A stretch of DNA of 64,000 bases from Corynebacterium kroppenstedtii (GTDB lineage Bacteria; Actinomycetota; Actinomycetes; Mycobacteriales; Mycobacteriaceae): the NCBI RefSeq assembly GCF_003243515.1, contig NZ_QFRA01000006.1, positions 71,426 to 135,425 on the forward strand, read 5' to 3'. Positions 34,512 to 43,358 of the stretch are shown piece by piece. The number at the start of each line of letters is the position of its first letter. Position 1 is the stretch's first letter. The position numbers and the translations under genes are program-made. The notes beneath the pieces were generated by a model. It saw only the letters and a list, made by a program, of their open reading frames with translations, searched no databases and was not told the origin of the DNA.

Positions 34512-35354
34512 CTAGTCTCTGTTCAGGTAAGCCAACAGGCGGAGGATTTCGGTGTAGAGCCAGACCAACGTCACTGCCAACCCGAGAGCAACACCCCACG
34601 CCATCTTCGACGGTGCACCTGCACGTACTAGTTGATCTGCAATGTCAAAGTCCTGCAGGAAGCTCAACGCGGCCAACCCGATGCACAGAAGCGAGAAACC
34701 GATGGCTAGCGGGCCACCGTCGGTAAGAGGATTATGGCCGGTGAAGACCGCCAGGAGCATATTGCCGAGCGCCAGAACTAGAACACCGACAAGCGCCCCC
34801 AGCATGATGCGGTTGAACTTCGGGGTGACGCGGATGGCTCCGGTCCGGTAAACGATCAGCATCCCAATGAACACGCCGATGGTACCCAACACTGCTTGAC
34901 CGATGATGGTGCCGGCATTGGCGCCACTGACCATGACGTTCGCGAAGACGCTGGTCAGCCCACCAACAAAGAGGCCTTCGAAAGCGGCATAAAGAAGGGT
35001 AACGACGGGTGAGCCGAACTTTTTACCGAACGTCGACACCATGACCATGATGAGTCCGCCGATCGCGCCAACCATGGTCAGCAGGCTGGAGACCTGCGGG
35101 TTCGACAGGGACAGCATGTAGTTAATGACGGCGCCGACGATAATGACCCCGAGTGTAATGCTGGTCTTGACGATCACGTCGTCAATGGTCATTCCGCGCT
35201 CTGCAGTTGTGCCCTGGGCCTGCTGCTGCATGGTCTGTTGACCGAACTGCTGGGCGTCTTGGCCTTGGCCGAATACGTACTCGCCCTGACCGGAACGGGC
35301 TTCACGCTTCCGTTCCTCCGTCAGGGAGCTGAAGTATGGATTTGAACTACGCAC
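34512..35354 (-). CDS. Bax inhibitor-1/YccA family membrane protein
   Basis: This 280-residue protein has a Gln-rich cytosolic N-terminus (residues 1-55, GQDAQQFGQQTMQQQAQGTT) and seven membrane helices from about residue 65: VIVKTSITLGVIIVGAVINY, VSSLLTMVGAIGGLIMVMVS, and so on to GVALGLAVTLVWLYTEILRL. The order and the pair of Asp residues near DFDIADQLV fit the TMBIM/BI-1 family, some of whose members are pH-sensitive calcium leak channels. The bacterial role is poorly known. It starts at ATG 35354; the gene is alone in its direction and converges with greA. Confidence 0.87.
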   Translation of the reverse strand: MRSSNPYFSSLTEERKREARSGQGEYVFGQGQDAQQFGQQTMQQQAQGTTAERGMTIDDVIVKTSITLGVIIVGAVINYMLSLSNPQVSSLLTMVGAIGGLIMVMVSTFGKKFGSPVVTLLYAAFEGLFVGGLTSVFANVMVSGANAGTIIGQAVLGTIGVFIGMLIVYRTGAIRVTPKFNRIMLGALVGVLVLALGNMLLAVFTGHNPLTDGGPLAIGFSLLCIGLAALSFLQDFDIADQLVRAGAPSKMAWGVALGLAVTLVWLYTEILRLLAYLNRD

Positions 35355-35730
35355 GGGGGGTAAATCCTTTCATCGTGCACTCCACTCATTAAGCGTCATC
35401 GTGATGACCACTACAAGTGATCACCATATTTGCGTTGACTATCCTCGCAACCACACTGCATCTCAAAGCCACCATGCACTCAACAGGAAAGAATCGGCAG
35501 CACCAGCGTTGGCGAGGACAGATACAACGACTCACCACTAAGAGTAACGGACAAAGTAAAAGATGTGTTCCCGCCCCCACCTATTGACTTAACTACCCCG
35601 CAAGGGATGACTAATGACGATGATAACGTTTAATCAATTTATCATCTACGGTTGCGCCACATAGTCATCCACCACACCACATGCACCTAAAACGAAATCA
35701 CACCAACACGTTTAAGGAAAAGAAACCACC
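35355..35730. other. Gene-free interval before the lipoprotein
   Basis: No coding region of the neighbouring codon style was recognised here. It lies between divergent genes and must hold both promoters. The stretch 35600-35660 is AT-rich. No operator stood out. Confidence 0.5.
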
Positions 35731-36291
35731 ATGCACCTTTCCCGCTCAACCGTCGCACTCAGCATCACGGTCGTTGCCACAACACTAGCGCTCGCTGGTT
35801 GCTCACCCCACAACTCACCGTCGTCGACATCAACATCGCTCGTCAGATCGTCCATGACGACGTCCCCGTCACCGGCCCCTGAGCCCCCTTCGTCAGATGA
35901 GCCAGAGAGCACGGACAGATCCGACGGTGAGAACACAGAGATCAAAGAAGACGAAGTTAAGAACGACGATCAGGACACAGAGAGCGAAGATACGAAGCAG
36001 AAGGACGACTACGCTCCAGCCGACAATAATTCCAAGGCCAATTCAACCCCATCGGCTGCGCCAGCTCCGACAAGTAATAACGAGGGCAGCAAGCGGCAGC
36101 CCCGCAGAGAAAATGCGCAGCATAGCGAAACATATCAAGTGCAGCCGTGGGAAAAATTTACCGTAAAGCACCCCGTCGTAGAAAACGAACCATGTGGCCC
36201 GGACATTGTTCGTGGCGCCACCGGACAAACTGACAAAGGAAAACCACTGCGATGTTCGGACAGCACAAGCCCCACTTGGATTCTCTGGTAA
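35731..36291 (+). CDS. Secreted lipoprotein, Ser/Asp/Glu-rich
   Basis: This 186-residue protein starts with MHLSRSTVALSITVVATTLA followed by LAGC, a lipobox (Cys at residue 23), so it should be lipidated and held on the outside of the membrane. Residues 25-120 are low complexity (Ser, Thr, Pro, then Asp/Glu/Lys/Asn) and look disordered. The last 60 residues are more ordered: ETYQVQPWEKFTVKHPVVEN, EPCGPDIVRG and PLRCSDSTSPTWILW. The last two Cys may pair. AAGGAAA lies before ATG 35731. No family was recognised; the layout is a tether plus a small end domain. The gene next to it also codes for a secreted protein. Confidence 0.75.
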   Translation: MHLSRSTVALSITVVATTLALAGCSPHNSPSSTSTSLVRSSMTTSPSPAPEPPSSDEPESTDRSDGENTEIKEDEVKNDDQDTESEDTKQKDDYAPADNNSKANSTPSAAPAPTSNNEGSKRQPRRENAQHSETYQVQPWEKFTVKHPVVENEPCGPDIVRGATGQTDKGKPLRCSDSTSPTWILW

Positions 36292-36484
36292 GCAGCCATT
36301 TTACACATCTGACCAGCAAAAACTTTGCAAATGTGAATCAGTCGGTTTGTGGTGATACATCAAAGTTGCATCACATCGGCGATTAAGCTATGTTTCACCT
36401 GTCACCATCAAACTGGTTGAAAATGCATCCAACAGGCAGAAGTGTGGTGGCTTACCCATCTCTCTGAAAGGACACCGTACTGCT

Positions 36485-36859
36485 ATGAAGAACACAAAGG
36501 CTATCCTCGGTAGTCTGGCCCTCGCAGGCGCACTCACCGTTGGAGCCCCAGCTGCACAGGCAGCAGAAGCCCCTTCTACACATGCAGTAACTGCAACGCA
36601 ACAGGTAGCGTCTGCAACCTCCTCCGATAAACAAAAGCCCGCTAAGCCTCAGGGCGCTGACCACAACTCTTACGTTGCCAAGTGCGCACTTGGCACAATC
36701 GGTGGAGCACTTTCCGGAATCTTCACAGGTGCTACTGCTGGCACCGTCTTCGGCCCCGGCGTCGGCAACATCGTTGGAGCAGTTATCGGTGGACTTGGTG
36801 GAGGCATCTCCGGTGGCCTAGCTAGTTGTCTACCTGGCGAAAAGAACGCCGCCAAGTAA
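36485..36859 (+). CDS. Secreted glycine-zipper peptide with two Cys, bacteriocin-like
   Basis: The 124 residues begin with a Sec signal peptide (MKNTKAILGSLALAGALTVG ending APAAQA, cut after residue 26). A polar spacer (27-62) follows. Residues 63-115 are CALGTIGGALSGIFTGATAG to VGAVIGGLGGGISGGLASC, with GxxxG spacing throughout, Cys67 and Cys115 at the ends, and a short charged tail. Such a zipper inserts into membranes in several bacteriocins and pore formers, and the two Cys may form a disulfide that closes the hairpin. AAAGGA lies twelve bases before ATG 36485. It has a strong terminator of its own. No immunity or export gene is next to it. The function is not established; a structural cell-envelope peptide is also possible. 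Confidence 0.75.
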   Translation: MKNTKAILGSLALAGALTVGAPAAQAAEAPSTHAVTATQQVASATSSDKQKPAKPQGADHNSYVAKCALGTIGGALSGIFTGATAGTVFGPGVGNIVGAVIGGLGGGISGGLASCLPGEKNAAK

Positions 36860-36894
36860 GGTCACTTTGGCGATCCAATAAGATCGATTCCCAT

Positions 36895-36923
36895 ACTGCC
36901 CACATGTGGGCAGTTTTCTTTTT
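36895..36923 (+). terminator. Intrinsic terminator of the glycine-zipper gene
   Basis: ACTGCCCACA and TGTGGGCAGT are perfect complements in a 20-base palindrome, followed by TTTTCTTTTT. Confidence 0.92.
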
Positions 36924-37841
36924 GAAAACCGGTTACGCGGTAGAAAGAGTGTCTGCTTAGCCTGTCACCGGTAGGACACACTTTGTGGTATTTCATGGTG
37001 CTTGTCCTGATTCCTATGGATGGTTATAACCGGTTGAAATAGCTTTCTCATAGAAGCCTGGTCGCCAGGCATGCTCGTTTACAGATACGACCACCAGCCG
37101 ATCATTCGTCGCTGATGCTCCCCGGATCTGCTGCGATGGGCACAAGAAACAATTTGATCTATACATTTAATCCACATTTCCAGCCCATGTCTTATAGGCG
37201 CCCACACCACGCCAAGAATGTTGGGACCCCTGATGGGCCTAGGTAGGTCTGAACCACTCTGGGCCACTCCCCCGCCTCTCGGCCGATGAAGCCACTGCAT
37301 GAGATTACCCCCGTGTTGATTCATGCCCCTGAGCCTGAACTTATCGAAAGAATGACGTGGAAGAGAGTGTCAGGAGTTTTGTGCGTGGCTCTAGTTCGAA
37401 AGATTTTCACTGACAATTACTACCAAGTCACCGAAGATAAGGCCCTGACCCGAGAAGGCTCAACTAAAACAGCGCGACATTGATGGAAAACCCGGATCTG
37501 GTCACGTTACTCGCGAAATGTCACCCTCGACTGGCGACGCCAGTGGCCTGATTAGGTACCTCTGCAAGCATCGGTAGGCGAGAATACTGCCCACACCGCC
37601 CACGATGTCATCGATACTTAAAAACTATGGAGCGCACCCCACCATAGCGGGAAATCTCCCACCAACGCCGCCACGTCGGCGACTCTGTGATTCATGATCG
37701 CCACCATCGACGACACACACAACACAGCGGGTGAAGCAAAACCAAGCCCCACACACAAACACACAGACCCCCTCCTCTAGGCTGAAGTTGAAAAATTCCA
37801 TCCATGGATTCACCTGCACGGATCCCCTCAAAGGAGAGCCA
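36924..37841. other. About 0.9 kb without a recognised gene
   Basis: All six frames are broken or unlike any known family. The longest readings (37079-37324 minus and 37286-37483 plus) show no domain, and neither has a convincing ribosome site. Part of the interval must hold the PTS promoter. No repeats, insertion-sequence ends or RNA gene were recognised. It may be decayed accessory DNA. Confidence 0.5.
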
Positions 37842-38678
37842 ATGAGCAACAAGCCAGTGAGCAATCTGAGTTCCCTGCTGTCGGATAGCGCCATCAACCT
37901 CGATGCCGCCCCTTCGACCTGGCAGGACGCGATTACACAGGCTGGCGCGCTATTGGAACACGAGGGCGCAATTGATCCCGACTACACCGCCGCGATGATT
38001 CAATCTGTCGTCGACAATGGCCCCTATATCGTGGTCGCACCCGGTTTTGCTTTCGCCCACGCGCGTCCCTCCAAAGCCGTTCACCGCACCGCAATTTCAT
38101 GGCTGCGCCTGCGCAAGCCCCTCCCCTTCGGCCACCCCAAGAATGATCCGGTCCGCCTGGTGGTGGCGCTTGCCGCAGCCGATGCCCACGCGCACACCGA
38201 TGCCATGAAAGACATCGCACGCGTCCTTGCCGACACCTCCCGCCGCCGCGCCCTCGACGAAGTCTCGTCTGTCGCCGAGCTTCGCGACGTCCTTGGCGGC
38301 GCTACCCCGGACAAGTCCCCCGAGACTACAACGACAATTCCGACCGCGCCAGCCACCTCAAAGGACCAGGCTACCGCTGAATCCGTGGAATCCAAGGGCA
38401 AGATTCTGACCGTTTGTGGCAACGGGTTGGGTACGTCACTATTTCTGAAAAACACGCTCGACCAGGTGCTAGATACCTGGGGCTGGGGTGGGCTCGTATC
38501 CACGGAAGCTACTGACACCATCTCAGCTAAGGGGCGTGCGAAGGAGGTAGATTTCCTTTTGACCTCCGCGGAAATCGCGCGGACACTCGGTGATGTTGGT
38601 GTGCCGGTCTACGTCATCGACAACTTCACCTCCACCGCTGAGGTCGACCGCGCCCTGCGCGAGCTCTACGACATCTAA
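37842..38678 (+). CDS. PTS EIIA-EIIB fusion, ascorbate (Ula) type
   Basis: This 278-residue cytosolic phosphotransferase protein starts at ATG 37842, eight bases or so after AAAGGAGAG. Residues 1-150 are a type 2 EIIA (mannitol/fructose class) domain with the phospho-His in IVVAPGFAFAHARPSKAVHR (about 66-85). A Thr/Pro/Ala linker (about 157-182) follows. Residues 184-278 are an EIIB of the lactose/cellobiose-ascorbate fold with the phospho-Cys in KILTVCGNGLGTSLFLKNTL (about 186-205). Phosphate goes from HPr to EIIA His to EIIB Cys to the sugar bound by EIIC. The EIIC gene follows 49 bases downstream. EI and HPr must come from elsewhere. Confidence 0.88.
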   Translation: MSNKPVSNLSSLLSDSAINLDAAPSTWQDAITQAGALLEHEGAIDPDYTAAMIQSVVDNGPYIVVAPGFAFAHARPSKAVHRTAISWLRLRKPLPFGHPKNDPVRLVVALAAADAHAHTDAMKDIARVLADTSRRRALDEVSSVAELRDVLGGATPDKSPETTTTIPTAPATSKDQATAESVESKGKILTVCGNGLGTSLFLKNTLDQVLDTWGWGGLVSTEATDTISAKGRAKEVDFLLTSAEIARTLGDVGVPVYVIDNFTSTAEVDRALRELYDI

Positions 38679-38727
38679 CTGGCCAGAGTGCAAAGAAACA
38701 AGAACGCACTGAAACCTAGGAAAATAC

Positions 38728-40410
38728 ATGAATGCGTTAATTGCGATTCCGCAGTTTATTGTCAATGAAATTCTCTCTGTGCCGGCGTTCCTCATTGGCA
38801 TCATCACCGCTGTAGGCCTAGCGGCAATGGGAAAAAAGACAGGTCAGATCCTCGGCGGTGCAATTAAGGCAACGCTCGGTTTTCTGCTGATTGGTGCGGG
38901 CGCGACCCTGGTTGTCGCATCTCTTGAGCCGCTCGGCACAATGATCCAGGGTGCCACCGGCGCCCAGGGCGTTGTTCCCACAAACGAGGCCATCGTGGGA
39001 ATTGCCCAAAACGACTTTGGTGGCCAAGTCGCCTGGTTGATGATCCTCGGCTTCGCCATCGCAATTATTTTGGCGCGGATTACTCCAATGAGCTACGTCT
39101 TCCTGACCGGTCACCACGTCCTTTTCATGGCTACCATGCTGACAATAGTGCTGGCCAATGTTGGTTTTAACCCCTGGGTTGTCGTGCCAGTCGGCGCGCT
39201 GCTACTGGGTATTTTGATGGTGGCCCTGCCCGCTATCGCGCACCCGTGGACACGTCGAGTCACCGGCGACGATTCGATCGCCATCGGGCACTTCGGAACG
39301 GCCGGGTACGTGGCGGCGGGGGCCGTCGGCAAGGTGGTTGGTGGAAAGGGGCCGAAGGCGTCGAAGTCGACGGAGGAGCTGAAACTTCCCGAGGGCTTGC
39401 GCTTCCTGCGTGACTCGATGGTCGCGACCGCGCTGTCCATGGCCCTGATGTATGTGATTCTGGCGGTGCTGTTCCTGATGACAGCAGAGGAGAAGGAGGC
39501 CTTTACCGCATTTGAGGATGGCGCGTCCGGTGTCGGCAATTATCTGATGCAGTCGGTGACGCAGGGCCTGCAGTTCGGCGTTGCGGTGGCCGTGATTCTT
39601 TTCGGCGTGCGCACGATTTTGGGCGAGCTTGTACCAGCTTTCCAGGGCATTGCGGCGAAAGTTGTGCCGGGGGCAATTCCGGCGCTGGATGCTCCGATTG
39701 TGTTCCCATATGCGCAGAATGCGGTGCTGATTGGCTTCATCACTTCGTTTATCGGCGGCCTTGTTGGCCTGGCTGTGCTGTCGCTGTGGTTGAATCCTGC
39801 GTTCGGAATCGCACTGATTCTGCCCGGCCTGGTGCCACATTTCTTCACCGGCGGTGCAGCAGGTGTCTACGGTAACGCGACGGGCGGCCGTCGAGGCGCC
39901 GCCTTCGGCGGCTTGGCCAACGGTCTGCTAATTACGTTTCTTCCGGCATTTCTGCTTGGCGTGCTGGGCTCCTTTGGCTCCGCGAACACTACTTTCGGCG
40001 ACGCCGACTTCGGTTGGTTCGGCATGCTCATCGGCTGGGGCGCGGGCCTGCACGGCGCGGTCGGCATAATCGCAGTGCTCGCAGTAGGCCTCGCGGTGTT
40101 CGGTCTTGGATGGTGGAGTCAAATCAAGCTTGTCGACGCCCCCTGGGACCCGACCCCGTGGCGTGAAGGAGGCTTCGGTGGCGGCATTGAATCCGTGGAT
40201 GGTAAAGAGGCTGATTCCGCTTCTGTGTATGGTGTCGCTGCCGGGAATGCGGTGGGGAACCCTGCACGGACAAGGTCGGCTGGTTCAATGGCCGCAACCC
40301 GTTCTGGTTTGACCGATGCTGCACGCAAGTACCCGAAGGTGCTGCCCCCGAAGGGAGCACCGGAGCCTCCGACGCTTCCAGATCTCGAACACTGGAGACA
40401 AGAGCCCTAG
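38728..40410 (+). CDS. PTS EIIC membrane permease, UlaA family
   Basis: This 560-residue transporter has the UlaA fold, with about eleven membrane helices up to residue 465: FIVNEILSVPAFLIGIITAV, AAMGKKTGQILGGAIKATLG (about 31-50), LTGHHVLFMATMLTIVLANV, YAQNAVLIGFITSFIGGLVG and FFTGGAAGVYGNATGGRRGA. The family usually ends near residue 465; here a polar tail of about 90 residues follows (VDAPWDPTPWREGGFGG to LPDLEHWRQEP). The UlaA fold transports L-ascorbate in E. coli, but corynebacterial members may use another substrate, and no ascorbate catabolic gene is nearby. The substrate is therefore open. Confidence 0.88.
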   Translation: MNALIAIPQFIVNEILSVPAFLIGIITAVGLAAMGKKTGQILGGAIKATLGFLLIGAGATLVVASLEPLGTMIQGATGAQGVVPTNEAIVGIAQNDFGGQVAWLMILGFAIAIILARITPMSYVFLTGHHVLFMATMLTIVLANVGFNPWVVVPVGALLLGILMVALPAIAHPWTRRVTGDDSIAIGHFGTAGYVAAGAVGKVVGGKGPKASKSTEELKLPEGLRFLRDSMVATALSMALMYVILAVLFLMTAEEKEAFTAFEDGASGVGNYLMQSVTQGLQFGVAVAVILFGVRTILGELVPAFQGIAAKVVPGAIPALDAPIVFPYAQNAVLIGFITSFIGGLVGLAVLSLWLNPAFGIALILPGLVPHFFTGGAAGVYGNATGGRRGAAFGGLANGLLITFLPAFLLGVLGSFGSANTTFGDADFGWFGMLIGWGAGLHGAVGIIAVLAVGLAVFGLGWWSQIKLVDAPWDPTPWREGGFGGGIESVDGKEADSASVYGVAAGNAVGNPARTRSAGSMAATRSGLTDAARKYPKVLPPKGAPEPPTLPDLEHWRQEP

Positions 40411-40762
40411 AGGTCACGGCGCAGATGCCGTAGCGCTCGGAACTTGAATGCCTGAGAGCCAACCGGCGCAGCCGGTGGCCCAGAAAATTCCTTACCGCCA
40501 AACCGATGCCCTGCGAGGCTTTTGCTAGCAGCGGCATCATCTTCGCCAGCCTCCCGGCGATTCTGAATACCTTCACCAGGCCGCTTCAGACTAGTGCCTG
40601 CAGGCTGTCACAGGTCTTTTTTGGCCAACAAGTTTTACTGTCGACCACAGTGGTCACTAGGGGCGACCATATCGGCTGGATAAAAGTCGAAACCTTCTTA
40701 GTGAACTATAGAATCCTAAACACACCGACTGATCTTTTCCCCGACAAGAAGAAAAGGAGTTG
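40411..40762. other. Gene-free interval between EIIC and tRNA-Leu
   Basis: No gene was recognised. Short readings here are antisense to the EIIC tail or run into the tRNA. Nothing resembling an insertion-sequence end was found. Confidence 0.5.
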
Positions 40763-40836
40763 TGCCCCCAGTGGGATTCGAACCCACACTGAATGGATTT
40801 TAAGTCCACTGCCTCTGCCAATTGGGCTATAGGGGC
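40763..40836 (-). tRNA. tRNA-Leu(UAA), 74 nt, short variable loop
   Basis: On the minus strand a full cloverleaf folds: acceptor GCCCCTA pairs with TGGGGGC (one G-U pair), the D arm has three pairs, the anticodon stem GTGGA/TCCAT encloses CTTAAAA (anticodon UAA), and the T arm is GTGGG-TTCGAAT-CCCAC. The discriminator is A, as for leucine, and CCA is not encoded. The variable region is only TCAGT (5 nt), whereas leucine tRNAs normally carry a long extra arm, so the identity rests on the anticodon and A73. Confidence 0.85.
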
Positions 40837-40926
40837 ACCACCGTTGACGGCACACCGAACCACGTCGGTGAGCACAACAGCGTGCATCATCTTACCGCTT
40901 AACCCTACAGACACAGAATCGCGTGG

Positions 40927-42507
40927 TCACGCCTCAAAAGGCACTCTCCGCTTGGCTAATTCCACAATAATTCCGTCCAAAATGTCCTTCTCGCTCACGG
41001 TGATCTGTTCAATGCCTGCCGAGGCACGGAAGAACTGCACAATCGCATCAATAATCAACGTTCCTCCACCGATAACATCGGCACGACCAGGCAAAATCTG
41101 CGGCCGAGCCTTCCTCTGCTCCACTGTCTCCGCACGAACCGCCGCTGTCATCGCCGAAATATCGTCCGCGTCAAGCGTCGAAAGATGAATCTTTTCTGGA
41201 ATATAGTCAGGCAAGTCCTGAACCACTGCCGAGACCGTCGTAAAAGTACCGGCACAGCCGACAACTGTCGCCACCTCAGCAAGAGGCAATTCTTCCGCAG
41301 CCTCATGCAGATTCTTATCGACGACCTCTCGCGCGGCCGCGCACTCCGCCTCCGTCGGAGGATCCGTGTGTAAAAAGCGCTCCGACAATCGGACACTGCC
41401 CATCTGAGTCGACACGGCCCCCACAACGTCACCAGACTTGTCCCCCACGACGAACTCGGTCGAACCGCCACCGACATCAATAACAACAACGGGCCCCCCG
41501 GCATCCACATCCATTGTCGCCCCGAGATAAGACAGCAGAGCTTCTTCCGTACCCTCAATCACTTCGGCAACCGTCCCCGGAACAACCCGACCGAGCTCGG
41601 CCTTCGTCATGGCGAAGAAATCATCCCGATTTGACGCATCCCGCGTTGCCGACGTCGCAACCATACGGACAGCACTCACGCCATGATCGAGCATCATGTC
41701 GACATAACCGTGCAGCGCAACCCGCGTCCGTTCGATCGCAGCTGGCGACAATCGCCCAGAACTATCGACGTCCTCGCCCAAGCGAACAATCGTGTTCTTC
41801 CGGGTAACCTCGCGCACAACTTTCCCCGACTGCGCATCGACGTCGGTAATGAGGAGGCGGATGGAATTGGTACCGCAATCCACGGCAGCTAAAGAGAGCG
41901 TGCCGGGGGCCTCGCTCGGAGCGTTGCTCGATTCCGCCGACTGAGCCTCGAGCGTCGAATCGGTAGCCATCGCCAGGCTAATCCCCAGTTCCTTTACCGT
42001 CGGCCATTGATCCGGGAGAGCAGTCCCGCGCAGCTCATGGTTGTGGGCGAGTGCCAACGCGACGGTCTCGGTTCCCAGGCGAACGGTATCCGGCCCCTCC
42101 GCCAGAGCGTAAGCCATGAGAACGTGCAGGCACTTCACCCGATCGGGCATTCCGCCGCCGGAAAAGGAGGTTCCCAAATCCTCAATGCTGTTGCGGACAC
42201 TCAGGTAGTGTTCGTGCGCCGCCCGGTAATCGGCAGCCAGCTCCTCATCAGTTTTCAGCTGATCGGTCATCCATTTCATGACCCCAGCAACCTCGAGGCG
42301 CGACGCCTCCGCCGTCAAACGCGAGTCAGTGAGGTAATACAGGGTCGGAAAAGGGGTACCGTCGTCCAACCGGGGGGCCGTCATCACGACAGCTGGCTGA
42401 CCATCGGGAGTGCGATATGCCACCTCGAGGGCACCGCGCGGACGCCGTCCTAATTGGTCGGTCATGATGGCCATATCTTCGTCGGACACTCCGGGGAAAC
42501 TCGTCAT
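40927..42507 (-). CDS. DUF501 - Ppx/GppA phosphatase fusion
   Basis: This single 526-codon frame joins two proteins that are separate in mycobacteria (DUF501, then Ppx). Residues 1-185 are DUF501, with RPRGALEVAYRTPDGQPAVV, YYLTDSRLTAEASRLEV, and GMPDRVKCLHVLMAYALAEG (about 119-138). A Ser/Glu/Ala linker (about 183-202) follows. Residues 204-526 are an ASKHA-fold exopolyphosphatase/pppGpp phosphatase with LAAVDCGTNSIRLLI (about 205-219), VRMVATSATRDASNRDDFF (about 280-298), VVVIDVGGGSTEFVVG (about 343-358) and MGSVRLSERFL. The catalytic Glu (VIEGTEEALLSYLG) is present. It is downstream of divIC with a gap of about 50 bases. Ppx hydrolyses inorganic polyphosphate; what DUF501 adds is unknown. 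Confidence 0.9.
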   Translation of the reverse strand: MTSFPGVSDEDMAIMTDQLGRRPRGALEVAYRTPDGQPAVVMTAPRLDDGTPFPTLYYLTDSRLTAEASRLEVAGVMKWMTDQLKTDEELAADYRAAHEHYLSVRNSIEDLGTSFSGGGMPDRVKCLHVLMAYALAEGPDTVRLGTETVALALAHNHELRGTALPDQWPTVKELGISLAMATDSTLEAQSAESSNAPSEAPGTLSLAAVDCGTNSIRLLITDVDAQSGKVVREVTRKNTIVRLGEDVDSSGRLSPAAIERTRVALHGYVDMMLDHGVSAVRMVATSATRDASNRDDFFAMTKAELGRVVPGTVAEVIEGTEEALLSYLGATMDVDAGGPVVVIDVGGGSTEFVVGDKSGDVVGAVSTQMGSVRLSERFLHTDPPTEAECAAAREVVDKNLHEAAEELPLAEVATVVGCAGTFTTVSAVVQDLPDYIPEKIHLSTLDADDISAMTAAVRAETVEQRKARPQILPGRADVIGGGTLIIDAIVQFFRASAGIEQITVSEKDILDGIIVELAKRRVPFEA

Positions 42508-42558
42508 GTCCGCTCATTTTAATTCTCCCCCGGGCCGGACCTAATTCCCAGGCCCAAG

Positions 42559-43347
42559 CTAATTCCCGTTTGCCGGTGCCGGTGCTGGGGCTTGACGGTT
42601 CGGATCCGGATCATTCACCGTCGGAACGCCCAATGATGGCGCTTCATCCTCGTGCTGTTCTTTATCCGACGGCTTCTCCCGGACCGAGCTCCACAACTGC
42701 GTGTACCACGGATCCTGCTGTTCGTCTTTCTTCGAATCCGATTCCTCCGGGGTACCCGTCGTGATCGAAGGATCGATAATCCGCCAGGCGGTCTCCCCCC
42801 GCTCGACCATGCCTAGCCGCAGCCGAGCCTGCTCTTTGACAAAATCATCGTCGTTATACAGATCCAGCTGTTTTTGCAGCTCAGCCTTCTCTTCTTCCTG
42901 GTGAGCTATATCAATATAAAGTTGTTGCAACTCACTACGTTGCTGAAAGTATGACTTCAGTGGCGGGGCAACAGTCATCGTCATCGCCACCACAAGACAG
43001 GCCAAAATAATCAGCCTAACCGCGGACTGTTGACTCGGAACAGTCAACACCCACTGCTTCCGGCTACCGCCGAAACGGAATTCCCGCAATCGACGTTGCG
43101 CACGACGACGCGACTGACGCATCGGCTTAGGCAACGTGCCCTTACGTTCCGACGCGGTATCCGACTCAACACCAGCATCGGAATCGGACACAGTGACACC
43201 CTCATCAGGTTTGCCGACCTGCCGGCCATTCATGCGATGGTCGGCAGCCGTTGACGCAGCAGTAGCGCTATCGACGTGATCGCGCTCTCCCCCTGCTGTG
43301 AGAGAATCCGATCCTGCCAGCGCTCCTGATTCAGGTGAACGTGCCAT
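42559..43347 (-). CDS. FtsB/DivIC-family septum formation protein
   Basis: This 262-residue protein is of the septum formation initiator type. An acidic then basic N-terminal region (1-105; RRRAQRRLREFRFGGSRKQW) precedes one membrane helix (VRLIILACLVVAMTMTVAPP, about 110-129) and an outer coiled coil (QQRSELQQLYIDIAHQEEEK, about 135-154). The motif FVKEQARLRLGMVERGETAW (about 169-188) is the conserved DivIC/FtsB end. It links the divisome proteins FtsL and FtsQ. The N- and C-terminal extensions (Pro/Asp-rich tail) are typical of actinobacteria. eno ends 11 bases before its ATG, so it is in the eno operon. Confidence 0.9.
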   Translation of the reverse strand: MARSPESGALAGSDSLTAGGERDHVDSATAASTAADHRMNGRQVGKPDEGVTVSDSDAGVESDTASERKGTLPKPMRQSRRRAQRRLREFRFGGSRKQWVLTVPSQQSAVRLIILACLVVAMTMTVAPPLKSYFQQRSELQQLYIDIAHQEEEKAELQKQLDLYNDDDFVKEQARLRLGMVERGETAWRIIDPSITTGTPEESDSKKDEQQDPWYTQLWSSVREKPSDKEQHEDEAPSLGVPTVNDPDPNRQAPAPAPANGN

Positions 43348-43358
43348 AGGCTGTGATC

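Noticed and set aside
37286..37483. 65-codon plus-strand frame as a real gene
   Set aside because: It has no ribosome site, no domain and no conserved neighbours; left as part of the orphan interval.
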